From positions 62,001 to 126,000 of the forward strand of contig NZ_FNMV01000002.1 of NCBI RefSeq assembly GCF_900106645.1: 64,000 nt of DNA, written 5' to 3'. The notes under the pieces were generated by a model. It saw only the letters and a list, made by a program, of their open reading frames with translations, searched no databases and was not told where the DNA came from. This document shows positions 8,986-16,963 of this stretch, in pieces. Numbering within the stretch: the stretch's first letter is position 1; every line of letters begins with the position of its first letter. The DNA comes from Flavobacterium degerlachei (lineage in GTDB: Bacteria; Bacteroidota; Bacteroidia; Flavobacteriales; Flavobacteriaceae). The position numbers and the translations under genes were made by a program.

Positions 8986-9088
8986 AAACATTAGCTTTCA
9001 TAAACTTACAAATCTACTACAGCCAGCTGGCAATTATTGAGTTCTTAAATAATAATTAGAAAAATATAATTAAACTAAAAACAAAATC

Positions 9089-9496
9089 ATGACAGCAAAT
9101 CAAAACCTTCAAGTAATTGACAATTTATACAAAGCTTTTTCAACTAGTGATATGCCCACTGTTTTGGGATCAATGGATTCTAAAATCGAATGGAATGAAG
9201 CCGAAAGTAATTCGCTTGCAGACGGCAATCCCTACATTGGTCCAGATGCAATTTTAGAAGGCGTATTTGCACGTCTTGGAGCGAACCACGAATACTTTGC
9301 GTTAAAAGATGTTGAAACTCACAGCATGAGTGATAATAAAGTCTTAGCTACCCTACGATATGATGGTAAAGTAAAGGCAACAGGAAAAACCTATAATGCA
9401 CAAGCCGCACATCTATGGACGCTTAATGACGAAGGTGCAATTACTGCCTTTCAGCAATATGTAGATACGAAGAAGTTAGCAGACTCTGAAAAGTAA
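9089..9496 (+). CDS. NTF2/SnoaL-like protein (ketosteroid-isomerase fold)
   Basis: 135 residues. Pattern typical of SnoaL-like polyketide cyclase/limonene hydrolase relatives: N-terminal helix NLQVIDNLYKAFSTSDMPTVLGSMDSKIEWNEAES, then GPDAILEGVF, strands KVLATLRYDGKVKATGKTY and AHLWTLNDEGAITAFQQYVDT. The cone-shaped fold binds small hydrophobic ligands; no substrate can be assigned. Cytosolic, no signal peptide. It is a single gene between repeat copies 2 and 3, and its stop lies about 10 bp before copy 3. Confidence 0.85.
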   Translation: MTANQNLQVIDNLYKAFSTSDMPTVLGSMDSKIEWNEAESNSLADGNPYIGPDAILEGVFARLGANHEYFALKDVETHSMSDNKVLATLRYDGKVKATGKTYNAQAAHLWTLNDEGAITAFQQYVDTKKLADSEK

Positions 9497-9506
9497 TTAC
9501 AATACT

Positions 9507-9850
9507 CCTCCCTTCTGATGCTCGATTGTATCGAGTATCTATTTCAATTAGAATGAAAACCTAGCGTTTACATGGCTGATAATTAAGGTAACCACACAGA
9601 TTGGTTTCTTTTAGCCTGAAATAGTAAGTCGATAAAAAAATTCTATAAACTAAAAAGTTCCAAAAAACACTCCTGATAACATATTGTTATAGATCATTGG
9701 AATGTTTAAATTAGCGCAAAGTCAGGAAACTTTATGCAGCTAGAATTGATAGTAATCCCCAATACTCGCTATCCACCTACAGCTAAAACATCTATTTATC
9801 CCTTTGTAAATTGAATAGAATTACGGTTTTAATTTGTATTTTCGTAAAAC
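9507..9850 (+). repeat. Structured intergenic repeat, copy 3
   Basis: CTCCCTTCTGATG begins the copy. Hairpin 1 at 9521-9535 is CTCGAT, loop TGT, ATCGAG (perfect 6-bp stem, sequence different from the other copies). The hairpin 2 site starts at 9564, 28 nt further (AGCGTTTAC, only a short stem remains). The distal block has GAATTACGG and TATTTTCG at 9837-9844, as in copy 1. ACCACCAGAACATC just before the next ATG matches a block of copy 2. Confidence 0.6.
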
Positions 9851-9902
9851 TTAAAAGGCTCGTTTTAATAACTTGAAAAACGGCTAGAACCACCAGAACA
9901 TC

Positions 9903-10415
9903 ATGGAAAAATATTTGCGCCAATTAATTTCAATAGTATTTGAAGATCAAAAAGAAGTCTTTACTGGTTTTCTAATTGACTGGACCGAAGATTGGATACT
10001 ACTAAAGAATAATCCCGTTGATTTTATAATTGATGGTTACACCATTTTGAAAAATAAAAATGTGAAGTCCATTATTCAAGATGAAGATTATGAATTCACA
10101 GAAAGAGTAATCAAACTTAAAGGTTTAAAAACAAGTGCTGAAGAAATAATTCCACTTAATGATTTACCTACAATTATTAATTTTCTCGCAAACAAGTACG
10201 AGATTTTCCAAATTGCAAAAAAATCTGACAAAGCGGTTTATCTTGGTAAACTTATTGAACTCAATGATGAAGAACTGATTATCGATTTCTTGGGAGCTGA
10301 AGGGAAATTTGACGGTGAAATGGATTTTAAGCTAAACAAAATAAGAGTAATCGAATTTGACACTGATTATATTAACTCATTGAAATTAATTATCGCAGAA
10401 GATAACAAGAACTAA
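9903..10415 (+). CDS. Protein of unknown function with two similar halves (Sm-like appearance)
   Basis: 170 residues, not recognised. The sequence falls into two similar parts: GFLIDWTEDWILLKNNPVDF then DGYTILKNKNVKSIIQDEDY (about residues 22-66), and GKLIELNDEELIIDFLGAEG then FKLNKIRVIEFDTDY (about 118-160). Each has the beta-strand, Gly-x-hydrophobic, 'hydrophobic-x-D' rhythm of small barrel (Sm-like) folds. The match is weak and by eye only. No signal peptide or membrane segment. It lies between repeat copies 3 and 4 as a single gene. Real coding status is supported by length and by the ATG directly behind a repeat block. Confidence 0.65.
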   Translation: MEKYLRQLISIVFEDQKEVFTGFLIDWTEDWILLKNNPVDFIIDGYTILKNKNVKSIIQDEDYEFTERVIKLKGLKTSAEEIIPLNDLPTIINFLANKYEIFQIAKKSDKAVYLGKLIELNDEELIIDFLGAEGKFDGEMDFKLNKIRVIEFDTDYINSLKLIIAEDNKN

Positions 10416-10421
10416 GCAGGT

Positions 10422-10757
10422 CTCCCACTGGCGAATGAATCTTTTCGTGTGTTATGTGTTTAATAAAAGCTTTATTTTCTATACTTAATGTACATTCTGT
10501 TGCTTGCTTGCAGTGAGTTCCTACTTAAATTAAAAAGCAATACGCAGCACTTGTAACTGGCTTATAAAAAAAGGGATCTCTTTTTTATGAGATTCCTTTA
10601 CTAATTCTCTTTACCTCTACTGTCTTCCTTCAACAGCAGGACAAGATTATACTTAATTTACTCCTAGCATTTCATTATTCGAATAACAGCAAGCAAACCA
10701 CCAACAGTAGTTTACGTAGCTCTGGATTTTAGTGCAATCACCGTTTTCATAACTCTC
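10422..10757 (+). repeat. Structured intergenic repeat, copy 4
   Basis: CTCCCACTGGCG follows the stop directly; about 65 bp of extra sequence then separates it from hairpin 1 at 10503-10517 (CTTGCT, loop TGC, AGTGAG). CCTACTTAAATTAAAAAG follows as in copy 1, and the hairpin 2 site starts at 10547 after 29 nt, with only weak pairing. A further hairpin GGGATCTC/GAGATTCC lies near 10573-10595. The distal block keeps ACCACCAACAG and CAATCACCGTTTTCAT. Confidence 0.6.
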
Positions 10758-11034
10758 AATAATTAATGGCTTGAGAACGTTGACACTAATTTAACGTAAC
10801 ATTGTCGTAGCATTAAAGTATAAAAAACTATCTTCGAAAAAATCAATCTATTCAGTTAGATAAGAGCTTTTTTTTTGCTTTGGCCCGAAATTTATAGCAG
10901 AAACAGCAAAACACCATACTATTTACAAAATAGGATATTCAGCCAGATAGCCCTCACTAGTTTCGTATTTCGAATCCTTAAAAAAATGAGCAAGCTCAAC
11001 AAGACCCCAAATAACTCCATTATAATATTACTAC
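10758..11034. other. Leader region of the hydroxylase gene
   Basis: No supported gene. A 100-codon frame at 10875-11177 overlaps the hydroxylase start and has no protein-like character. ATTCAGTTAGATAAGAG and a T-rich stretch precede it; no clear TAnnTTTG box was found. Confidence 0.35.
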
Positions 11035-12033
11035 ATGAAAGAAAATCCATTAACTATGGAAATGCTGTTAGATCAACTAATAGGATTGAACATTATCGAA
11101 CTTGCAGCCATTCCAATGATTTTACTTGTCGTCTTAGAGTGGATTCTAACAATTGTTCAAAAAAAAGATTATTATAATAGCTTAGATACTGTATCGGCTA
11201 CATTTATTGGTCTTGTGAATGTGGGTATCTCCGCTTTATTAAAAATAGGGATTTTTGCAACTATGCTATTTTTTTATAATGTCGTTCCCTGGAGTATCCC
11301 ACGTGAATGGTGGGCATATATTCTTTGCATTATTACTATAGATTTTTTTAGATACTGGTCACATAGATTAACCCATGTTAATCGTTTTTGGTGGGCAACT
11401 CATGTTACACATCACAATTCAGAAAAATACAATTTGTCTGTGGCTTTTAGGCTGGGTTGGACACAACACATCAAATTCATATTCTTTATTCCAATAGTTT
11501 TAATGGGATTTGACCCTGTGCTTTTCTTTATATGTCATCAAATCGAAGTACTCTATCAATTCTGGATTCATACGGAATATATTAGAAAATTACCGGCTCC
11601 CCTAGAATACATCTTTGTTACACCTTCTCATCACAGAGTGCATCATTCAACAAATGATAAATACCTAGATAAGAACTTTGGGTCAACACTTATTATTTGG
11701 GACAGAATCTTTGGAACTTTTGAAGCAGAGGAAGAACAAACCCTTTATGGAATTACGGTACCAATTAACTCTTATAACCCGATTACTTTAAATTTTCACG
11801 AATGGAAGGACATTTCCTCTGATGTAATTAAAAGTAGGTCATTAAAAGAAGCATATGCAATGCTATTTACAAGCCCCTCTAAATTAGAAGCTGTAAAGAC
11901 TGAATTCAATTCGATTAATTTCAAAGTAAATCAAAAAGAAGAATCACAAAGTAAGAAGCCTGATTTTATAAAAGTAAATAAAATTGTTAAAACAAAAGAT
12001 AAAGCAGAACTGGTCGAGGAACAAGTTTTATAA
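11035..12033 (+). CDS. Sterol desaturase/fatty acid hydroxylase family di-iron membrane enzyme
   Basis: 332 residues. At least four hydrophobic spans (about 21-40, 54-81, 91-105, 145-168) and the three histidine boxes of the family: H110RLTH114, H123VTHHN and H199HRVHH204, with extra His168 and His179. These bind two irons and carry out O2-dependent hydroxylation or desaturation of a lipid in the membrane. The C-terminal 75 residues are hydrophilic and rich in Lys/Glu/Ser (NQKEESQSKKPD). Substrate unknown: a fatty acid, sterol-like lipid or carotenoid is possible. ATG at 11056 is an alternative start. Last gene of the repeat-separated accessory region. Confidence 0.9.
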   Translation: MKENPLTMEMLLDQLIGLNIIELAAIPMILLVVLEWILTIVQKKDYYNSLDTVSATFIGLVNVGISALLKIGIFATMLFFYNVVPWSIPREWWAYILCIITIDFFRYWSHRLTHVNRFWWATHVTHHNSEKYNLSVAFRLGWTQHIKFIFFIPIVLMGFDPVLFFICHQIEVLYQFWIHTEYIRKLPAPLEYIFVTPSHHRVHHSTNDKYLDKNFGSTLIIWDRIFGTFEAEEEQTLYGITVPINSYNPITLNFHEWKDISSDVIKSRSLKEAYAMLFTSPSKLEAVKTEFNSINFKVNQKEESQSKKPDFIKVNKIVKTKDKAELVEEQVL

Positions 12034-12046
12034 AAATTAATCTTAT

Positions 12047-12070
12047 AGCACGGATCTGTTTATCCGTGCT
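12047..12070 (+). terminator. Hairpin after the hydroxylase gene
   Basis: AGCACGGAT and ATCCGTGCT are exact complements around a 6-nt loop, 14 bp after the stop. No strong T tract, so termination is probable rather than certain. Confidence 0.55.
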
Positions 12071-12110
12071 TACTAAGTATATAAACCAAGGGAATCTGCT
12101 TAGCGAAAAA

Positions 12111-12157
12111 GTTCAAGAAAACTGATAATCAATACATCTTGGTATTGATTATTGAAC
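12111..12157. terminator. Nested hairpin between convergent genes
   Basis: Inner stem AATCAATAC/GTATTGATT (12127-12135, 12142-12150) inside an outer GTTCAA/TTGAAC pair. It lies between the hydroxylase and the minus-strand DUF4920 gene and could serve either strand. Confidence 0.45.
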
Positions 12158-12201
12158 TGCTCACTGATTGCAAATCCGTATTATCCGATACTTTTTTTCA
12201 A

Positions 12202-12693
12202 TTATTTTTTTATTAAAACACCATCAGCCATAAGTGAATACTTTGTTTTTGGCGCAACGATACTGTCGATAGCAGCTTGAGATTTACCGCCGTCTTTGGC
12301 ATAATGTTTCAAATCTTCGATACTTTCAACACTTACATACGCTTTTCCGCTAATTACAACTTCTTCATCGGTAGCATTTTTAGGAACGAAAAAAGCATAG
12401 TCCTTAAACTTAACAAACACTTCTTTATCATTGGATAGATCCAAACTCATCCAGCATCCTTTCTCCTTACAAACTTCTTTTATTTTAGACTTGAATTTTA
12501 CATCAATTGTATCTCCCTGAGCAAGTTGACCAAATTTGGCTAACATCTCTTCTTTTGACAAAGCATTTTCATCTGAAATACTATCACCAAAAGTAGCGTA
12601 TGCCACTTCCTTTTTCATTTCCTGAACTTTATCTTCTTTTTTACAACTCATTAATGCCAGAACCGAGCAAGCTATTACAATTGACTTTTTCAT
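12202..12693 (-). CDS. DUF4920 lipoprotein
   Basis: 163 residues with a lipoprotein signal (MKKSIVIACSVLALMSC, lipobox Cys17). The body fits DUF4920: FGDSISDENALS, then KFKSKIKEVCKEKGCWMSLDL (conserved CxxKGCWM) and a stretch ending ATDEEVVISGKAYV. Found mostly in Bacteroidota as a periplasmic lipoprotein. The two cysteines with the KGCW motif suggest metal or redox contact, but no activity is established. A single gene with the same orientation as the large protease upstream, separated from it by a terminator. Confidence 0.85.
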   Translation of the reverse strand: MKKSIVIACSVLALMSCKKEDKVQEMKKEVAYATFGDSISDENALSKEEMLAKFGQLAQGDTIDVKFKSKIKEVCKEKGCWMSLDLSNDKEVFVKFKDYAFFVPKNATDEEVVISGKAYVSVESIEDLKHYAKDGGKSQAAIDSIVAPKTKYSLMADGVLIKK

Positions 12694-12792
12694 TATTATC
12701 TTTTTTTGTTGCGAATTTATTTTTATAACTCACAAAAATAGTAGAAAAACTGAAACATAAAGCTTATACGCTATCTATTTTAAACTATAAAG

Positions 12793-12820
12793 CAAAAAAA
12801 CACTTCTTTGCAGAAGTGCT
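12793..12820 (-). terminator. Terminator of the zinc protease gene
   Basis: On the minus strand CACTTCT, loop GCAA, AGAAGTG is followed by seven T. It lies about 75 bp past the protease stop. Confidence 0.8.
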
Positions 12821-12892
12821 TTATATATATATTTATCAAATAAATGAATCTTAAATAACAATTCACTTGTACAAATTGATGTACAATTTATA

Positions 12893-15367
12893 CTACTTAG
12901 GGTCTAAAATAAGTTCAATTCGTTTGATAATGTCTTCATAATGGTATTTAGTTTCAGTATTTAGGATGCCACTTTTTGCTTTAACTAATATCGTTTTTAA
13001 TACATTCAGTTCTCCTCTCACTAATGCTTGAAGGTCTGATTGCGATACATTATAATATCCTTCTGATTTATCTGATTTTATTTCTTCGGTCATTAAATAG
13101 TTCATCCTTTCAATGTAAGCACGTTGCAGGTTTCTACGGTATATAACCGTATTTGTTCCCGTAATTGCTTCTTTCCAGATCCCCTTTCTCATATCACGAA
13201 GCAAATCAAGTGCCTTATAATTACTGGCCCCCATTACTTCTGCATCCATTAATCTGCCTATACGGCCAAAACTCAAAACATTATTTAAATGGCGTGCCTG
13301 CAGATTTCTGAACATTTCAGTATAGCCCGAATAATCTATGTTTTTTAAAGTCGAAACATTGACTAACCAAGTTGGAGCGTTAAATGCATTGTCCTGCAAC
13401 CACTGCATCGCTTGTTGTTGCTGCAATTTGGGAACAATTTCATATACATTGCCTTTTTGGTTCGGCTTTTGAAGGTTTTCATGTACTCCACCCACATTAG
13501 TCACAACATGCCCCACATACCTACTCCATACATCTAACATTTCTTTATACAACTCGTCTAAATCTTCGTAGTTATTGGTTACATCACTAGTCCATTGAGA
13601 CAAATGAGATGCAACAAACTGCAAGTTTTTCATACCGTAGGTACTGGCTTTCATAGAATTGTCACCTATATCTTCTGTTTGTGAAGTGGGATCAAAACTA
13701 CTGCTCTGTTTTCCGAATTTATACATTGGATTAGCCGTTTTTTCCAAAATCCATTTATCCAATGTCGCTCTCTCCGATTCAGGCGATTTTGAATTTGGAA
13801 TTACACGGTATCCCCAGTTAACGGCATAATGATCATAAGCTCCCATTTGACGTATAAAACGAATGTTTTTGTCACCTGGTTGTGCAATGTAATTGAATCT
13901 CGCATAATCCATTATACTGGCTGCAATTCCGTTTTTTTGCGTAAACGCTCCGTCTCTGTAGCTTTCCGTTTCATAAGCGCAGCTGGCTCCCATATTATGA
14001 GGAAAACCAAGTGCGTGCCCTACCTCATGTGCTATCACCATGCGCATCATATCTCCCATTTCTTCGTCACTGGTATGTAAGGTACGTGCAGAAGGATTGG
14101 CTGCTCCTGTTTCTAATAAATATCTATTTCTGTACGAACGCAAATGATTGTGATACCAAATCACATCACTCTCGATTATCTCTCCCGTTCTTGGATCTGT
14201 TACACTTGGACCTACCGCATTACGAGTTGTGCTCGCAACATATCGAATCACTGAATAACGAATGTCTTCTGGACTAAAATCAGGATCTTCCTCTTTTGTT
14301 GGTGCGTCTTTGGCAATGATGGCATTTTTAAATCCAGCTCCTTCAAAAGGCTTTTGCCATTCTTCGATTCCCAGTTTGATGTATTTACGCAATTTTTCAG
14401 GAGTAGCAGGATCTAAATAATATACGATTGGCTTTATAGGTTCCACTAATTCTCCTCGAGCATACGCTTCAGGATCTTTAGGTTCCAGTCTCCAACGACG
14501 GATATAGGTTTTACTGTCTGATTTTAATTCATCGCTTCCATAATCGAATTGGCTCATGGTAAACCATCCTACTCTTGGGTCAGCTAATCGAGGTTGCATT
14601 TGCTTCTCAGGAAGCAAAATCATCGATTGATTCATCTGAATACTTATCGTTTCAGAATCTTCTAAAACTGGTGGTTTTGAAGCATTATAAGTAAAATCTT
14701 GAACAACTTCGATGTTCATTGGAAAACTGCGCATCGTATTGATAAAGCTTCTCGAATCATCAAGTCCTTTCACTTTATAGGCCTCCCTCATAGCTCCTGA
14801 CAACCCACTGATCGATTTCATATCAGTACTGTAAAATTTAGTTACATCAATTACGGTGTTAGCTGAATCTTTGCTAAAAGCGGCAATATCAAAGGCAAAC
14901 AAGGTAGGTTCGTAATTATTTGATTTGACTGAAATACTGATGGGCAAACTATCATTAGCAACTGATTTATAAGACTTCAGTTTGATAAGTATTTTATCCT
15001 GAAAACGTTGCCAAACAATTAGTTGTTCATTAGTCTCTGAACCTGCATTTACATAACCACCACCTAAATTAGAAGGGAGTTTAGACAAACGACTTACTAA
15101 AAGCATATCCTTATCTAATAGAACATTAGGGATTTCAAAATAATATTTCTTGTCTACTTTGTGAACTGTAAACAGTCCCGGATCAGAAATTGCGTCTTTA
15201 GTAATTACCTTACTGTACTCTTTGATGGTAACTTCAGACTTTTTTTCGGGAGGAGCTGGTGCAGCCACTTCCGTTTTCTTATTTTTCTTGCGCTTTGACT
15301 GTGCAAATTGCGATGTTGGCGCGAGCATAATTGCTGCGACTGCGGTTAAAACGAGAAATTTATTCAC
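12893..15367 (-). CDS. Secreted zinc-dependent metalloprotease (DUF5117/DUF5118 type)
   Basis: 824 residues. Signal peptide MNKFLVLTAVAAIMLAPTSQFA, then a basic linker (QSKRKKNKKTE). Domain order as in the Bacteroidota zinc-dependent metalloprotease family: DUF5118-like strand region (residues about 45-95), DUF5117-like region (about 100-290), then the gluzincin/metzincin-like core with H447EVGHALGFPH457N (HExxHxxGxxH) and a Met-turn candidate SIMDYARFNY, then a helical C-terminal region. It should be exported to the periplasm or cell surface and cleave unknown proteins. Standalone gene with its own terminator. Homologues are common in gliding flavobacteria; target unknown. Confidence 0.92.
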   Translation of the reverse strand: MNKFLVLTAVAAIMLAPTSQFAQSKRKKNKKTEVAAPAPPEKKSEVTIKEYSKVITKDAISDPGLFTVHKVDKKYYFEIPNVLLDKDMLLVSRLSKLPSNLGGGYVNAGSETNEQLIVWQRFQDKILIKLKSYKSVANDSLPISISVKSNNYEPTLFAFDIAAFSKDSANTVIDVTKFYSTDMKSISGLSGAMREAYKVKGLDDSRSFINTMRSFPMNIEVVQDFTYNASKPPVLEDSETISIQMNQSMILLPEKQMQPRLADPRVGWFTMSQFDYGSDELKSDSKTYIRRWRLEPKDPEAYARGELVEPIKPIVYYLDPATPEKLRKYIKLGIEEWQKPFEGAGFKNAIIAKDAPTKEEDPDFSPEDIRYSVIRYVASTTRNAVGPSVTDPRTGEIIESDVIWYHNHLRSYRNRYLLETGAANPSARTLHTSDEEMGDMMRMVIAHEVGHALGFPHNMGASCAYETESYRDGAFTQKNGIAASIMDYARFNYIAQPGDKNIRFIRQMGAYDHYAVNWGYRVIPNSKSPESERATLDKWILEKTANPMYKFGKQSSSFDPTSQTEDIGDNSMKASTYGMKNLQFVASHLSQWTSDVTNNYEDLDELYKEMLDVWSRYVGHVVTNVGGVHENLQKPNQKGNVYEIVPKLQQQQAMQWLQDNAFNAPTWLVNVSTLKNIDYSGYTEMFRNLQARHLNNVLSFGRIGRLMDAEVMGASNYKALDLLRDMRKGIWKEAITGTNTVIYRRNLQRAYIERMNYLMTEEIKSDKSEGYYNVSQSDLQALVRGELNVLKTILVKAKSGILNTETKYHYEDIIKRIELILDPK

Positions 15368-15708
15368 TTACTGGTTATTTATAGTTTTCGGAATCAAAAA
15401 TATCTTTTAACGGCAATATATTGATTGAAGAAGATTTCTTTAACTTATTATTAACAATTGTTCCAATTACGACTACTATTCACAGTGAATGACCGTACTT
15501 TCCATTTTATATCTAAAAACCACTTCCATATACAGCAGAATTCCCTATCACGCATCATTCATTCAGCGAGCCTACTAATTAATTCTCCGTTGATTCTATT
15601 TAAGTTATTCAAACAAAACCACGATCGATTATATCTGATTTGCTATCGTATCAACTAATAAAAAAAGGATTACGGCTTTAATCCTTAAACAAAGAGTATT
15701 TTTGCAGG
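15368..15708. other. Divergent intergenic region between protease and flavoprotein genes
   Basis: About 340 bp without a supported gene; it must hold the protease promoter (minus) and the flavoprotein promoter (plus). A 66-codon frame at 15458-15658 looks like chance. Confidence 0.5.
15697..15704 (+). promoter_or_regulatory. -7 box of the flavoprotein gene
   Basis: TATTTTTG fits TAnnTTTG exactly and ends only 4 bp before the GTG start at 15709, so the transcript would begin at or just beside the start codon. No clear TTTG -33 box is seen. Confidence 0.5.
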
Positions 15709-16899
15709 GTGAAGAAATCAGTCTCAATTATTGGAGGAGGACCTGCAGCATTTTTACTCGCCGCATTTCTCGATCCGCAGAAGTTCAATGTTAGCATTTT
15801 TGAAAAAAATAAAACCCTTGGAAGAAAATTCCTTGTGGCCGGAAAAGGCGGATTTAATCTTACCCATTCTGAACCCATAGCGCAACTGATAGAACGCTAT
15901 ACTCCATCTGATTTTATTCAGGAAGCCCTACTCGATTTTGATAATGACGATTTTCAAAAATGGATTGACCTCATGGGAATCCCTACTTACATAGGTAGCA
16001 GCAAACGTGTATATCCTGAAAGCGGAATCAAGCCAATTGCCGTGTTAAACGCAATTCTTGATGTCCTCAATAAACGAGGTGTTGCTATTCAATACCAACA
16101 TAGTTGGAAGGGCTGGAATGCAAACCATGATCTTGTTTTTAATGATTCCACAGCAATTAAGGCTGACCACACTATTTTTGCCCTTGGCGGCGGCAGCTGG
16201 AAAATAACTGGCTCTGACGGAACTTGGCTTAATTTATTCCATAATAAAGGGGTTGATGTTGTTCCTTTTAAAGCCTCAAATTGCGCTTACGCTGTCAACT
16301 GGGAAAGTAATTTCATCGATACATTTGAGGGAACTGCGCTTAAAAATATAGCCATAAGCTGCGGTGATAAAAGTCAAAAGGGAGAAATGGTGATTACGCG
16401 TTTTGGTTTAGAGGGAAATGCTATTTATGCCATCAGCCCGCAAATACGGGAAGAGCTTAACAACAAGCAAAAAGCAACGGTCTATCTGGATTTGAAACCA
16501 ACATTGAGTTATGATGATTTGCTTCAAAAGATAAAAAAGTCAAACATAAAAAAGACGAGCGAGAAATTACAAAAAGAGCTCAAATTGACCCCTGCGCAAG
16601 TTGGACTTTTGAAAATATTTCTTTCGAAAGAAACCTACCTCAACTCGGAACTTTTAGCACAAAACATCAAAAAACTCCCTATAGAAATCTCGGCTTCTGC
16701 ACTATTGGATGAAGCCATATCAACGACTGGCGGCATTAAACTAAATGCCTTAGATGACAATTTTCAATTGAAAATGATGGAGAACCACTATTGTATTGGA
16801 GAAATGATAGACTTAGATGCTCCCACGGGAGGCTATTTACTTCAATCTTGCTTTAGCATGGGTGTATATCTTGCACGACACCTGAATTCCATTTCCTAA
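15709..16899 (+). CDS. HI0933/YhiN-type FAD-dependent oxidoreductase (TIGR03862-like flavoprotein)
   Basis: 396 residues with GTG start. N-terminal dinucleotide-binding motif SIIGGGPAAFLLAAFL, followed by the family signature GRKFLVAGKGGFNLTHSEP and the later motif ALGGGSWKITGSDG. C-terminal TTGGIKLNALDDNF then GEMIDLDAPTGGYLLQSCFSMG is the usual end. Members bind FAD; their physiological reaction is not established. GTG is chosen because GKKSVSII-type N-termini are usual and a -7 box sits directly before it. Single gene, convergent with the cyclase gene. Confidence 0.9.
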   Translation: MKKSVSIIGGGPAAFLLAAFLDPQKFNVSIFEKNKTLGRKFLVAGKGGFNLTHSEPIAQLIERYTPSDFIQEALLDFDNDDFQKWIDLMGIPTYIGSSKRVYPESGIKPIAVLNAILDVLNKRGVAIQYQHSWKGWNANHDLVFNDSTAIKADHTIFALGGGSWKITGSDGTWLNLFHNKGVDVVPFKASNCAYAVNWESNFIDTFEGTALKNIAISCGDKSQKGEMVITRFGLEGNAIYAISPQIREELNNKQKATVYLDLKPTLSYDDLLQKIKKSNIKKTSEKLQKELKLTPAQVGLLKIFLSKETYLNSELLAQNIKKLPIEISASALLDEAISTTGGIKLNALDDNFQLKMMENHYCIGEMIDLDAPTGGYLLQSCFSMGVYLARHLNSIS

Positions 16900-16963
16900 T
16901 TTTCGTCAGACAAAACAAATGTTTAGTAGAAGCATTCTTGCTAGCAATCAAATTTCTACTTCA

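Noticed and set aside
10875-11177. 100-codon open frame before the hydroxylase
   Set aside because: Overlaps the hydroxylase start in another frame; composition is that of translated non-coding AT-rich DNA.
15458-15658. 66-codon open frame in the protease/flavoprotein gap
   Set aside because: Short, rich in Leu/His/Ser without pattern, located where two divergent promoters are needed.
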